Under the pieces are notes generated by a model. It was not told where the DNA came from. It saw nothing but the letters and a program-made list of their open reading frames with translations, and ran no database searches. Shown here piece after piece: positions 1 to 13,306 of a DNA stretch of 64,000 bases. The DNA lies in contig NC_065572.1 of the NCBI RefSeq assembly GCF_937616625.2, forward strand, positions 72,414,653 to 72,478,652. Reading direction: 5' to 3'. How positions within the stretch are numbered: position 1 is the stretch's first letter; every line of letters begins with the position of its first letter. Both the position numbers and the translations under genes were made by a program. This DNA comes from Mercurialis annua. Taxonomy: Eukaryota > Streptophyta > Magnoliopsida > Malpighiales > Euphorbiaceae.

Positions 1-847
1 ATTTACCAATAGAAGAACAAACATAGTTTCATGCGTAATGATTACAAGAGCCAAAACTTGGCCATACATACACATTAATTCATAAATTAATAAAGCAAAC
101 TTCAATCAGAAATATTACTATTATTTATGTGATAATGGAAACGAATTAATTATACATTGGACTGATGAGATCAATCATTCTTTAAATTGAACAAAATTGC
201 ATTGCCATTCTGCCATATATGAAGAAGCGCCACATAGTTTGGTCTGCTTGTCTATGTAACTCATGGAATTGAATTTAATAAGCAAACAGAAAAGAGTAGG
301 GTAGAAAGTGGAAATAAACCAGCATAGAGGGGCCATCACTGCAAAGATTCTTTTATATATTTGAAACCTAGCTACTGAGTTATGGCACTGTCAGTGTAGG
401 AGAAGGAGAGTTTATATAATAATTTATAGATATTAGCTTAGATATGGTTGTTCTTCCGTTTAATTATGATATATTTTGAATTTGCTAAAAGGTTCCATTG
501 TGGCCCTCAATTTTATATTTACCATTTTCCTTTCGATTATGGGCAATGTAATTTATTTTCCCTTTCTCTTTGTTTACAAATTAAGTAATATTAAAGTATA
601 ATTATTAAAGACTTGGAAAAAAATTATATTATTTAATCTAATATTTCTATGCTACATTGGCATGCCATCTAATGTGTCAACACGCACATTTTTTTAGGGC
701 GAAAAAAGATGTATTAAAATATTGTGTCAACACATACATAATTGATGAATTTTATGATCCATAAAATATCATCACATCAGAAGAATAAAATATTAATTTA
801 AAATAGTTAAATGAATAATATTTTTATAATATGTAATTCATACTAGT
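1..847. other. AT-rich intergenic DNA, no gene seen
   Basis: No open frame with recognisable protein content and no clear repeat boundary on either strand. The stretch at 180-420 is slightly less AT-rich and could be the outer flank of a gene beyond the left edge, but nothing in it proves that. Confidence 0.5.
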
Positions 848-930
848 GATGTCGTAGCGTAGTGGTTATAGCCACTAACATCTTTGTAAGAAGTTTCGTG
901 TTCGAATCTCACTCGCTTTTCTTTAATTAT
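848..930 (+). mobile_element. tRNA-derived SINE-like head (pol III A and B boxes)
   Basis: Positions 855-865 (TAGCGTAGTGG) fit the pol III A-box consensus TRGYNNARNGG, and 900-908 (GTTCGAATC) fits the B-box consensus GWTCRANNC. They start 45 bp apart, as in tRNA genes and tRNA-derived SINEs. I could not fold a convincing acceptor stem or find a tRNA-like 3' end, so a SINE or SINE fragment is more likely than a working tRNA gene. The body and tail downstream are not clearly delimited. Confidence 0.6.
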
Positions 931-947
931 CAATATATATACACTAC

Positions 948-1238
948 ATTACCTCTCGACTTTTATTTTGTTTAGTTTCACCTCTTAACTTCTACTTTTC
1001 GCCGATTCCTCAAGTACAACTTTTATAATTTCACCTCTTAACTTCTATTCATCTATTTAGCCTATATAACTTATGTTTTCATCCCTTAACATTTAGAACT
1101 CAACATGAGCTAATACAAGCATTTATAATCTAGAGTGCAAGAAGGGTTAAATTAGTAAAAATAATAGAACTTTTTTTTTAAGAAAAAATAATAGAAGTTG
1201 AGAGATAAAACTAAACGAAATAGAAGTTGAAAGGTAAT
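948..1238. mobile_element. MITE with imperfect long terminal inverted repeats
   Basis: The left end (ATTACCTCTCGACTTTTATT...) and the reverse complement of the right end (ATTACCTTTCAACTTCTATT...) match imperfectly over about 45 bp. The interior is AT-rich with no coding content. This is the structure of a small non-autonomous DNA transposon; the superfamily was not resolved because no clean target-site duplication was seen. Confidence 0.6.
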
Positions 1239-1621
1239 TTAATATAATTGAGTGGAGTTCATAGGTGAAATTATATATTTAGCATAACTATTTCTACTGC
1301 TATTTATTAATGAAAAGAAAATATTATCTTAAAATCAAAACTAATCCAATTCTTATAACAATTGTAAACAAATTAAGTTATAATTCAAATTTACTACTAA
1401 CTAATAAAACACTATTTTATAATATACTGATAATTTTATTAAATAATTTATTTCAATTATAATTATAATAATATTCATATATAATGAAAGTGTATAAAAT
1501 ACGGATATAAGTTAGCATAAATAAAAATATCGAGACACCTTAATAATAAATCGATAATCTAAAAAATTAAAATAACTAATTTTACAATATACACAATTTT
1601 TTCAGTTTTTGATAGAAAATA

Positions 1622-1881
1622 CTCCATCCGTCCCGTTTAAGAAGGGACAAATGACTTTTTCACATATATTAAGAAAACATTAACTATTATAGTGTTTTCT
1701 TATTTTACCCCTATTTATGATAGTATTGTATTTTGTGTATAGACTAATAGTCATTAATTATGCAAAGAGAAAAGGGGGTAAAAAGGAAAATTCATATAAA
1801 TTGGCACAAAAAACGATATGGCCTTATTAAGTGAGCCAAATAAAAATAGAATATGTCCCTTCTTAAATGGGACGGAGGGAG
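1622..1881. mobile_element. Stowaway-like MITE (Tc1/mariner type)
   Basis: The ends carry the Stowaway signature: CTCCATCCGTCCC on the left and GGGACGGAGGGAG on the right, flanked on both sides by the dinucleotide TA (1620-1621 and 1882-1883), the expected mariner target duplication. It is 260 bp with a non-coding interior. Inner arms also pair (AAGAAGGGACA on the left, TCCCTTCTTAA on the right). Confidence 0.9.
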
Positions 1882-1883
1882 TA

Positions 1884-4800
1884 GTAATTTAAAATAGTTA
1901 AAAGACGGATATTTAATTAGATATTTCTAATTTAATAAAAAAAATTATATCATAATATTTTTTTCTGCAGTATAGATAAGATAGTACTTGATAAGACATC
2001 ACTATAGAAAAAATAAGTATATCTCTATATCTTTTCCTTTATCCAAACATGAAAATAGTGAAGAATACTAGTATAATTTATTTTTCTTTATTTATCTCCG
2101 CTCATTTTGTTTTTTCAACACCAACAATCATTAATGTGTTAAACAAAAAAAAGGGTAGTCCAAATTTAAGGTATATAATTGACATAGAAAACAGAGGTGG
2201 TGACAAGAATATAGTCTTTCAATCAAAATTGAATTACACCCTAAGAACAATATATAAAAATTGAGTGTTAAAGCGGGAGAATTCAAAAAAGGAAGAAAAA
2301 AAAATTGAACTAGCCACATGTAATTATGAAATTATGAAATCTATATGATATGGTTGACCATCTACATTTAATGATGTTTGGGCTGTTATGGCTAACTCTT
2401 TAACCTATTGATTTGGTGCCTTTGCTTGCTTTCTCAATTTTCTTTGTTGGGTATTTTTTTACCTTATTTTGTGAATAATTTTGAACCCCTTGGTCTCTTT
2501 CTTTATTGAAATTAATTTATGGCACTGTTTCTATAATGTATGATGTTGATGACAAAGTCTTTCTTAATTAATATGCCCCACGAGACTTCAACTAAAACTT
2601 TTAACTAAAATGTCAATCCAGTTTTTATAAGCAACTCGAGTTTAAATAATTCAGTCTCAGACATTTGGGTCAATTAAAAATAATATTCTATATTTTAGGT
2701 CATTAAAGGATAAAATTAGTATAATATAAACAATTTTGAAAATCAGAATGGCCTAATTTTGAATTGACTAAATATAATGTGTTGTCCTTAATTGATAAAA
2801 ATAGCTGAGAGTGTGTAATTTGACTTCTAGTTTCAAATTCAAAGATTAAACTGACAATTTGCCACACAAAAAAATCACAATTTAATCATTTTTAGTCAGT
2901 TTATAGTTTACATCATATTTCATGTTAGTATTGTTGATCAAAATTGTAAAGCGATCTAGAATTGATAAGTTGTGGTGCAAATTTGTTCAAAACTACAAAT
3001 TTAAACTTTTTTTTACCTTTTGTACAAAGTGAAAGGGTTGAAATAATTTTTATTGTAATTTTTTTTTCATATTGATTATGTTAACCAATGATTTGTAAAT
3101 TTAATTATTATATCTCTACATATTTATAATATATTATATAATATTATTGATTTTGTTTATGGACAACGGGTTAGCCAAAATGTATGTTAAAGAAATTATC
3201 CCGCTATATGAAATGAAAAAAAAAACGAAAGGTGATAAGTGATAATTATAGCTCAATTACTGAAACTATTTTACTGATAGAAAATCAATTTGGTATTTAT
3301 TTAATTACTGTAAATTTTCTTATCTAGATATTCAAATATTTTTGGAGAACTCAACGGATTGTAAGTTAACGGTTAGATAATTTTAACTATTTGAAGCCAA
3401 TTGTTTAATTGTTTCACGAGATGAAATCATAAAGAAGTACACCTGATACAACAATTAAAAATCAATATTCTTTATTATAATTAATTAAATTAAATGGTGA
3501 GGTCATCTTCAGATTCAGTTTTGCGCAAAACTTGGCAGATTCCTCTTCAAAATATTCCTGAGACCTGACTGCTTCACTAACTCTAAAATGGAGACTCTAT
3601 TCAATATCTCAGAAAATAGATAATGAAAAAAACAATATTAAATAATATTTCAAATTAGAAGTGGTCCAACTCACAACAATATTATATTTTTGGAAATAGC
3701 AGCATATGATTATGTATACGACCATAACCTATAGTTTCTTTTTACCATAAATACGTATAAATTAAGTTATGCACACCGTACAAATTATATTATATACTAT
3801 ATATTACATATTATCTATTGGGGTACATGTGCTGGTTTTGCTTCTTCTTCAGTAACAAAACGACAATAGAAAGGAGCGTCTAGGAGGTAAGCTAGACACA
3901 GAGTCTTCTTTTAAGGGTAGGGTTTAAGGCAGTACTGTTGTCTTGACATGCATGAATGTGTATAAACAAATAATGTGAATATTTATGGTTCAAAACTATT
4001 ATTGATGATGGCCAAAATAGAAGATGTAGGGTAATAGAGAAGACCCTATAAAATGCCTAATTCTTACATGCATTTTCTTCTAACATTTGAACCACCACTA
4101 ATTTACAGTTCAACCAATTAATAAATTGGTTGAACCATTTAAATGGAAATATTTTTTTATAAAACAAATATATGCAATTATCAATTTAAACATATTTTTG
4201 AACACATAATTCTCATTTTAAACTCATATAACCCTTCCTATCTAGATAAGTCGTATAAAATAATTGTTCATGTAATCAAATTAATCAATAACTATAGAAA
4301 CAAATATTGAAAATAAGTTTAAAATGAGAATTTGTTATATTTATCACAAATTAAAAAAGTTGACGGATCCTAATTTTCTTTAAAGATATATTTATTATTT
4401 TTGGTTAAAAATACGGATACATAAAATACTTTTTTCCTAATAAAAAGATTATCACATCTTATATATGAACTGTTGTAGTTTTAAAAAGTAAAATATATAA
4501 ATGGTAATCAAATTTATGAACACCTGCGATTTTGCCGGCTCAAGCGGTTCAATAGCATTTTGACTCATACAACAACCGGTTGAACCACATTTTTGGTTTT
4601 AAAAGGAACCAAACCGGATTGTCCGTCAATTCACGGTTAAACCAGTCAAACCTGTTCGGTTCGGTTCTAAATTCTCTGTTTCTATGCACATATGATGAAA
4701 AGATTCATCAATGAGAGACATTTTTATCACTGCCTTTATGTTTGACCAACTTTACTTTACTTCTTATAGACTTGTGGTAACTATGGGGAAAAAACCGGAG

Positions 4801-5330
4801 AGAGCAAAAGTACAATTGGTATTTCACACGGCCAAAGAAATGCAACTATTTTATTTTCTCCAAAATAAATCATGCCAATTTTAAGTTTAACCCATATATT
4901 TTACTGCATTTTGATACACTTTTGGATACAATCAATATTTAAAACAATAAAGGTTCATTTTACATTTTGAATTTGACACAAAATATCAATAAATCAAATT
5001 CATGATCTTAGAAAAAACACTTGGAATTTTGACATTTTGAATTGTTTGACTCTTCATTTTCAAATTGGCCAATAATATTCTGTCACATCAGCTCCAATTT
5101 ATATATAATATTTCAATTATTTTTTAACACGTCACTTAAATCAGTAACACGAGTTTAAATACCTACTTCATAGTGTTTTTTTAAACCATAAACTTGGCCT
5201 TGATTAATCTTTTATGCCAAAATTCAGGGGCAAAATGAACATTTTTTGACATGTAAAATCGTTGACTTCTATCGAATCCATTTCTGAAAACTTGGAAGCC
5301 TTCTTGCAATCTAAAAGCCTAATCACAGCC
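1884..5330. other. Intergenic AT-rich DNA, no gene seen
   Basis: No supportable gene. A short inverted repeat lies at about 4106-4138 (GTTCAACCAATT / AATTGGTTGAAC), and a block rich in ACCGGTT and CGGTTCGGTT at about 4540-4670 resembles the ends of plant DNA transposons. The only open frames are short (2049-2264 forward, 2131-2319 reverse), have no recognisable domains and overlap each other. Confidence 0.6.
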
Positions 5331-5360
5331 CACAATAGTTTCGATGTTCATTCTTTATAA

Positions 5361-5660
5361 GCCCAAAAACATACGGGCCATGAGTTCAAAACGCTAGACC
5401 CATCTTATTGGCCCAACGACCCAGTGTTCTTTCTTTCGAATTCGAACCAAGTGAACTAAACAAAACCGAGGGAACAAAATTGTTTTCGCAACCAGCGCGA
5501 GCGAGAGACATCTAATCCATTGTCTCGTACATCTTCTCCCTCTTTAATTTTTTCCTTTGGGGATCTGTTTCTAGCTTCACGAACCCTAACTCACACAGTC
5601 TCCGTTCCCTCCCGCTAGAAGAAGAAGAAGATATCTATCTCTAAACCCTAGTCGAGACGA
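5361..5660 (+). promoter_or_regulatory. EPL1 promoter/leader with site II and telo-box-like elements
   Basis: GGCCCA at 5410-5415 (TGGGCC on the other strand) is a site II element bound by TCP factors. Related GCCCAA and GGGCCA sequences occur near 5361-5380. AACCCTAA near 5583 and AAACCCTAG near 5643 resemble plant telo-boxes. Site II plus telo-box is typical of constitutively expressed, growth-linked plant genes. Binding is inferred from motifs only. Confidence 0.5.
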
Positions 5661-5720
5661 CGAACAACCACAACAACACAACAGACCTTGATTCTACTGT
5701 ACATTGAATCCCTAGACTTC

Positions 5721-5817
5721 GTAAGATCATTCAATTAGTTAATTATTCAATTGCATTGGCTATTTTGATACAAATTCAATTTTGTGTGTTTTTATAATTA
5801 TTGTTATTGTTATGCAG
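5721..5817 (+). other. EPL1: EPL1 5' leader intron
   Basis: The donor follows ACTTC (GTAAGATC) and the acceptor is TATGCAG at 5811-5817. This splices an untranslated first exon to the exon that holds the start codon. Read from splice consensus only. Confidence 0.6.
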
Positions 5818-5830
5818 ACACTGTGCGTGT

Positions 5831-5923
5831 ATGATATTAGATGTAATGAGATTGCCGGAGAGACGCATGATAAGGAATAATGAGCAGACTTTCATTCAGG
5901 CCGCGTCCTCTCGACATTCATAA
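5831..5923 (+). other. uORF overlapping the EPL1 start codon
   Basis: An ATG at 5831 opens a 30-codon frame ending in TAA at 5921-5923. It is out of frame with the EPL1 ATG at 5880 and runs 44 nt past it. If the leader splice is as read, this uORF is in the mature mRNA and would lower main-frame initiation unless leaky scanning occurs. Presence is seen directly; the effect is inference. Confidence 0.55.
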
Positions 5924-8900
5924 AAAACTTCCGATTGTAAAATCCGTTAAGGATTTCGAAGACGATGAGCCTAACACTTCCTCTTCTTTCACTCGTAACT
6001 CTCAGCTCCTACGCCTTGCTGCTGCTGACGTTGACACTGAAGTAAGTAGCTCTACTTTTTATCTATTTATGTATTGTTTTTATTTCCGCACCGGAAAGTA
6101 TTAGGTTGAATTGTTTTCTTAGTTAGTTACTGTTTTCAGGTGCAGCATGTTCCTACTAAGAAATTAGCTCCGGAAATTCCTACGCCTCAGTTTGTTATTG
6201 TTGATACTTATGAAAGAGATTATTCCCGCACGTTCTCTCAGCCGACTTCCTATCTTCGCGCTAGGGGAGGTCTGTCGTGTTTCTCTTACTAAATTACCTC
6301 ATTTCGATTTCTATTTGTTCAACTCTATTGTGTTACTTGTTTGCAGCTCGAGCTGAGATTGGGGAATTTGTTGAGTATGATATTGACAATGAGGATGAGG
6401 ATTGGCTGGAAGAGTTCAATGATGAAAGGGAGATACTTTTGCCTGAAAGGTATATATGCGCCTGAATGTTTGACCAGTTTAATTTACTTCCTTACTCTTT
6501 TGAAGCTTTGAGAGTTCCTAGTTTTATACCTATTTTCTTGCTTTTCTAGGTTCGAAACTCTTATTTTCAAGCTGGAAGTTTTGGATCATAAAGCTCGGGA
6601 AAGGGCAGGGGTTATAACTCCTACTCTTGGTTCACCAATTCCCGTGCTTCTACAATTTGATGCTGCAACTGAGGTCACCTCCTGCTTTTATTGAGTCCAT
6701 ACTCGAAACGTTCCTTCCAATCGGCAATTTGAATGTTCTAATTTTAGGTTTTTCTATGAAAAGAAATTTGGAATTTTTTGAAGTTCTCATTTGGAGTGAT
6801 AAGCATCTAGATATAACAAGTAGGGGAAGTATTTGTTCCAGGCACTCTGCATGTATACACGCCATATGTGGGCTTACACGATGGAAAAGTAAATTTTGGC
6901 TTAATATTTTGTGAGCATTGATAACGTGCTGTGATGCTGTTACAAAGTTCAGAGTCTCCATTTTTGCGAGTATTGATCAAGGATTTTTGTGAGCTTTTTA
7001 GATTCTATAATTATTTTTTATGAAGCTTTCTCTAATTAGGCATAGTCTCCTTTCATAGAAACATGCTATCCAAGAGATAGCTTTTATAAACCTACAAAAA
7101 CTCAGAAAAGTATAAATAGCAGAAACAAATCACGAACTTCATTTTTGATACGCTGCTAATAATGGTAGTTTATTAAATAATGCGTTACTCGTGATGATTG
7201 CATTTGTTTTGGAACATTGATCTATATACTTTCTTTCATTGATGGCGAGTCCTACTTGAATTATTTTCTTTTCCAATTGCAGGCCATGCAAGCTCAAATT
7301 CAGTCCATTCGACATGCAGTTTTCCAGTCTGTTTATGATTATTGGAAGAATAAGGTATAGAATACATGTTTTATTTACAAACTATGTGGCGTAATGCCAG
7401 ATTCAGTATCACTTTAGTTTTGCACTTCTATACCAAATTTTTGTTTTTCAAGCTTACATATTCATGTTGTTGTTAGATTCATAGAATCATAGGAACAAAA
7501 GTGAATTTTGACACTTTACAAGATAATGGAAGAGGTGTAACGATGGAGTTATGTTCAATACGAGGTTTCTCTTGCATACTGTGTAATTTAGCTTGCAGAT
7601 GTCCAATAAAATAAAGTTAAATCATTTGGAAAATTGAATAAAAAAGTTCTACCTAGTTTGACAAGAGCAATGGCACAGTAGGAGAACCTTGACTTGTTGG
7701 CATTTATGAGTCTTGGAGTGACTAGGTACTTTTTAGATTGAGAAAGGTTGTTTTAACGATTTGCAGAGAAAGGACACTATCGTGAACCGGATTTTTGTTT
7801 TATTGTTGAGCTTGTAAACTATTTATCTGATGCAACCTTTCTCTTTTATGAAAATATACACTGTAGCTTTGGGCTTGTTGATTCAAACCTGCTTATCGGG
7901 GTGACATGCATGAAGTGTATGTATGCCTTAATATTTCAAAATGCTATTACATAATTGAATAAGTAAATCTTGTTATTGGTCCATGCTATATTTAATTAAT
8001 AAACATATTTGTCATTTTGTGCACATGCTAGTGAAACTTCTATTATATAGATGCACCTGAACTTGTACCTGCAATTTATATGTCATTGTGTGTGTGCACA
8101 GCTACTTGTTGATTCTTTCTTCTTTCAGATTTTGTATTTTTCTATTTAATTACATAAAATTGTGTGCTTGCTCTCTTGTAAATAAACCTAAAGAATGCTT
8201 TATCAATGCCTTCTTTTCTTCTGTTTTGTCCAGCGTGAAAGATGGCAGAAGCCTATTTTGCGACGATTGCAGGTTAGTTTCATCACTTTGGTCTCGTTTT
8301 ATCTCCTTTCCTCTCGTGTTCCGTTTTTTAATTTTCTCCTAATTTTCTTTGATCTTCTGAATTTTTTTTCATTTGTTTTGTAAGCATGAAGAACATGGTA
8401 TGAGTTTTGCTATTTTGATTGTAACAGTAAAGTCCACAATTATTGTTTCATCACCTGGAATCAATCATGAAAATAAGTTTTGTTTGAATGAGGAATTTCA
8501 TGTTCAGACCTGTATGAAGAATGATAGATTCTAGTGGCATCATGTTTATGTTTTTTTTCCCTTTTGTCAGTTTTTAAAACTCTAAAGATGATTTCCTGTC
8601 TAGCAAATTGGAAATTATTCTTATCTGAGAATAGCATAGTTTTCTCTTTGGCTAATAAAATGTTTTATATGAACCGATTTCCTTATATGCTCCAATAAAC
8701 AAAAAATGCAGGATATTTATTCTAATAAACAAATGAAGTCTTAGATACTCTTATCTACTCCCTCCGTCCCGTTTAAGAATTCCTATATTCCATTTTGGGA
8801 TGTCCCATTTAAAAAGTCCCACTACTATTTTTGGAATGTTTTTCCATTGAATACCCTATTTTACCCTTCTTTTAGTCATCTTAAAAGAACTCTTTGAAAA

Positions 8901-11900
8901 ATTCAACTATTATTAATAGGGGCAAAACATGAAAAAACATGAAAAGACAGATAATAAATGTTTTCTTAATTTGTATGTAAAAGCAAATGGAACTTCTTAA
9001 GTGGGATGGAGGGAGTATTATTTACAGATCTATATTTCTTGTGTAAAAGTATCTTAACTTTGTGATATTGCATAGTATGTCCTAGTAATACTCACCTGTA
9101 AAATGTTTGTCTACTTCTATTCAATTTTTAGGACCTATATTGCTTAGTCCCGTTAGCCTAAAGTGTACATATTTATATTTCAATTACTTGGATAGATACC
9201 TACACCAGATGCTTATGTCCAAGTCCAAGTAAGATTAGCGACTTGTATAAGTGATCCGAGTTTTTATAAATTTTTTAGTTTCTTCTCTAAGTTCACTTCA
9301 TGTGGCTTTCTCTGCTAATATATAGAAATTTTGCTTAGCTCCCTTGGTTTATGTGCTGGAATGATCTAAGCCAAATCAGTCTTCTGTTTCTGGTGATCTG
9401 ATTTCACCTTACAATTTTGCACCTTGATCCCTTAATATTTTATTTGGAAAAATTTACGTGGTGCTGCTGGGTTTCAAGCATTAAGTTTCAATATTTATCC
9501 CTTTCTTTGCAGTCACGTGTATGTAATCTCTCACTTTATGCTTTTGGTCACAGCCTCCTCCTCCAGGAAATGATACCAATCCTTACAATGTCTTCAGACC
9601 GAGGGAGAAAGCTCACAGACTACATACAAGAAGGGTAAGCTGATATATTTTATATAAAACATATTTGGACAAATTTTGATGGTTAGATACACACATTTCG
9701 CAAATCCTGCATAAGTTTGTTTACTTATGTGTCTCAAGTCCTAAGCCTTCTCTTCTACAGATGCAAAGAAGGGAAAATAATGTGCAGTCATTTGAAAAGC
9801 TTCGCCAGGTCAGCACTAATATTTTTTCTTTACATTTTGTTATCTGGATCATTTAGTTCAAAAGCCAAATGGATAAATGGAGTGTATTTTTTTCCTTGTC
9901 TTTTGTTTCAGTGTTACTATGTTGATTCTGACATTTTCTTAATGAAACATGAATACTTTCAAATAAACATGGAATATTGTTGCAAGTCAGCAAGAAACAT
10001 ATTTTTTACGTTTAAAAGAAAATTCAGTAGTTTCAGTCCTTTTTGTTTCATTTATTTTCGTATCTTTTTTATCATCCAAACAAGGAAAATTAAAAAAATT
10101 ATAGTTCTTTTCTTTTTCTCCCATAAGAAACATTTTGTGAAATTTGAAATCAGCAATAACTATTTTGCTTTGTATTTCTTGTTGAGTCTTCTTTTAATTT
10201 GTATATTTCCAGCTTTGAATATTTTTCTTAATTAACACTTTGAATGACAACACATACCATTTTGTTTCGTGCATTAAAGAAATGTGTCTGGAACTTGTCT
10301 TGATGAACTTATTGGATATCTGAAATGTTAAGCTGGAGAGGGAAAAGATTATTGTTGGTCTAGCTGATTTATTGATTCTCTCTTTAGCGGTTAGCCCATT
10401 GGTGGTCGATGCTCATTTAATTAAGAATTAGTCCCAGTTGGCTTTATGAATTTGTAATCAACTAAATTAGATGAAATAGGTTACTATTTGTATCTGTCAA
10501 TTGAATTTGTATTTTGATTTTTTTTTGGGGGGGATTTGACTATTTTCAGGTCAGGCGTAACCTTGACCAAGCCAAGACAATACTTGAAGCTCTGATTAAG
10601 GTGCTCGTCCGATTAAATTTAATGAATGTTTTTACGTTCAGGTAATTGTTATAGTTAGGAGAAACATAATTGCCTGAACATCACTATGCATGCAGCGTGA
10701 GGAGAAAAAGAGAGAGGCAATGGAGAATGAAGTAAGTCTCCAAAGGATCCAAATGAAATATAAGGTATGTTTGTTAAGCCATCTGATCTATTATTCTTTC
10801 CTTGTCCAATAACTTTTAGATCCATTTATCAAAAAACAAAGGCATGATTTATAAGTATTTTTGTTTCAATGACTATACATGGATACATGGGTAGGAGTCT
10901 CAAAGGAGACAGATAAGAAAGAAGTGGATAAGAACAATATTTTTTTCTTTCCTCTTTTAGCAAACAAGAGAGTAGGTACTTTTCATGTTTGAATGAGAGA
11001 GAAAAGGGAACTATAAGCATGAAAAGACATTTAAACTTTTTCAATGACGTCTTCTAGTCTTTGAGAAGATTAAAAACAAATACAAAAAAAATTACCATAT
11101 TTTCTTCTAGAAAGTAAGCTTATTTGCACCCCTATTTCCCGAGAAGTCAAATTCAAGTTTTAGAAAGGAAAAGGTACTGTTGTTTTTTTGTTTCCGTCAC
11201 AAATTTATTAGCTCAACAACTTTGGAAGAAATCTATTCCATTTGCTACCTGGCTTTCCCTCTACCTTTATCTATGCATTCCATAATAGCTGTCAAGAAAT
11301 ATTCCCATGCCTTCTCATTTTATTTTAATTGAATTATGAAAGATACTTAAATTGTTTTTTTTATATGTTTAATATCTATTTCTTATGCAATGAATCGTAT
11401 ATGCAAGATGTAGCAATAATATTAACGGCAATATTAGCATGAGGCAAAGGGTTGTGTAGTCTGAGAAAATCTATTGAATTTAAAAGGTGAAAAAGAAAAG
11501 TGTTTCTTTTTGTTTGGTCCTTTCTCTTCCTCAACTAAGTCCTTCCTGACTTCCTGTAAGAAAAAAAAATCTGTCGACATTTGATGGCTAAACAAATGAG
11601 TTATTTCTCCATAAACTATTCAGTTATTATTATTGTCATCTTTTCTCCCCTTTCATTATTTAATAAGGTTTAGGTTCCTAAAATCTTTCTCTTCATGTTT
11701 TTTTTTGAGGATTTTCTTCATGTTAATTAGTCCTTCATCTATGTGAGTAGCTCTAAATGTGAAAATGGTGTACTGTAAACTGTCGAGTTGACTGGGAAGC
11801 CAATCATATGTAGTTTGTGATATTACCTTTAGAGTAAATTGGATATGATGGTGCAAATTTATTTATTGATGTGGATAGTTTCAACCAACTGAAATTGTCA

Positions 11901-12777
11901 AGTTGCAAAGATACAAAGAAAAAGTGAAACCATCAAATGCTACAAGAAAATCAAATAAATCAAGTTGTCTTTTAGTAGTTATTTCTACATGGATTGGATA
12001 ATTTGATTTGATTTTATCTTGTTTGAAATTTGTTAATTTATGACTTATTCTCAGCATGAAACTGAGCTTCTTGATGAAAGCTTGGTTCTTCCTGGATTCC
12101 CACCTATCACTTCCAAGTTTGCTTCTAGTGAAGATGAATTTGTAGATTCAGATGACTTGGCAAACAGTCGTCCGCGTATCCGACCCGCCGCAGTTCAAAA
12201 TCCTCCTTTTGCAGACTCCATCCTTACAGTACCTACGGGAAGCATGCTAGAATTCAGACGGCGACAAGCCTCATGTGGATGGCTTAATAAAATGGTATGT
12301 GAAACAATATTTCGATTTCATATCTTTTCTCAAAATAGTTAATTGCTATAAAATGTTCCAAGTTAATTGGTGGACATTAATTTATGTCTCGCATGGTATA
12401 TCAATTTTCATATTTTGGTTTTAATAGTTTGGGTTAAATTCCATGATCTTCTCAAGTGGATCCATGTAACTTTGTCTTATAATATCAGTTTTATTATTGA
12501 TTCTTATGTTTTTTTATACATGCAGGATCCTCTTGAACCAGTTCTGTTATTTACAAAGGCTCTTGTTCCAGAAAAGTTGGCGGCTGCAGGAATTGTACCG
12601 CCTGTAGATTCTTCATTAAAGAATGGAGCATCCAATGCCTCTTACAGATTCCACGGAAGAATTGGCCGAGGTGGGCGTATTGTATTTGACAGATGGAACA
12701 GATTTGTGCACGATCCAATTGATCTTAGTAATTCTTTTTACATGTCTCCAAGACCCCGGCCCTCAGCATATAATTAA
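5880..12777 (+). CDS. EPL1: Enhancer of polycomb-like protein (EPL1 family), 12 coding exons
   Basis: Encodes a protein of about 456 residues. Exons by splice signals and unbroken frame: 5880-6041, 6140-6269, 6347-6449, 6550-6673, 7283-7354, 8234-8272, 9554-9634, 9761-9808, 10550-10600, 10696-10764, 12055-12294, 12526-12777. The N-terminus (MSRLSFRPRPLDIHKKLP) and the acidic NEDEDWLEEFN segment are hallmarks of the EPcA domain. In the NuA4-type complex EPL1/EPC proteins link the MYST acetyltransferase and its partners to the nucleosome; a nuclear role in H4/H2A acetylation follows from the family. Length matches the roughly 450-residue plant homologues. The middle exons carry a basic, Gln-rich helical part and the C-terminus an RPRPSAYN tail. 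HAC1 lies about 3 kb downstream on the same strand. A MITE sits in the intron after 8272. An out-of-frame upstream ORF overlaps the start codon. Confidence 0.9.
8758..9015. mobile_element. Stowaway-like MITE in an EPL1 intron
   Basis: Begins CTCCCTCCGTCCCG and ends GGATGGAGGGAG, with TA on both sides (8756-8757 and 9016-9017). At 258 bp it is nearly the same size as the element at 1622-1881 and belongs to the same broad group, though the interiors differ. It lies inside the intron between the exons ending at 8272 and starting at 9554. Confidence 0.9.
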
Positions 12778-13306
12778 TAGATATATCGATTAGTTGCGGC
12801 ATCATCTTGCAGTGGCTTGTGGCTCTCTGAATATAAATTAGTGTTTAGTGTAATTATGCAATGTACATCAAGAAATATTTGTAGGCATTGCAGCTAGGTT
12901 TTGGGGGCATTTTAGGTTAAGCCGCTGCTCATGTAACCATTTATTTTCCATGGCTTATGTATTATAGTTGCTGCTCATGTTTTCTTCTCTCGTATGGCTC
13001 TCTTGCTGGAAATTTATGCTTGCACAAAACATCAATATGAAAGCTGTAATATAGAGTATGGGCACAAAATGCATATCTGCTCATGCTTATCTTTTATAAT
13101 ACTTCATTGCTTAAGAGTGTGGCTCGTAATGTGTTATGTTAATGATAATATAGTTTTAATTAATAATAAAAATAAAAATAATAATTATCCAATTTATTAT
13201 TCAAAAGAATTGCCATAATTTGCCTAATCATTTGGAATTGAGAAGATTATGTCTCTTTGATTCAGATTTCTAATTCTACCGAAGAGAGGCTCAGTTGACT
13301 CAACTG
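12778..13306 (+). other. EPL1 3' UTR and downstream spacer
   Basis: Non-coding. T-rich 3' UTR-like sequence continues to roughly 13.0 kb. An AATAATAAAAATAAAAATAATAATT tract near 13150-13190 may hold poly(A) signals. No gene is seen between here and HAC1. In Arabidopsis, from memory, a complex I 23-kDa subunit gene sits at this position. Confidence 0.5.

Noticed and set aside
848..930. Functional tRNA gene
   Set aside because: A and B boxes are present but no convincing acceptor stem or cloverleaf could be folded.
3480..3600. Possible coding remnant on the reverse strand
   Set aside because: Only about 25 codons are open and there is no recognisable domain or splice context.
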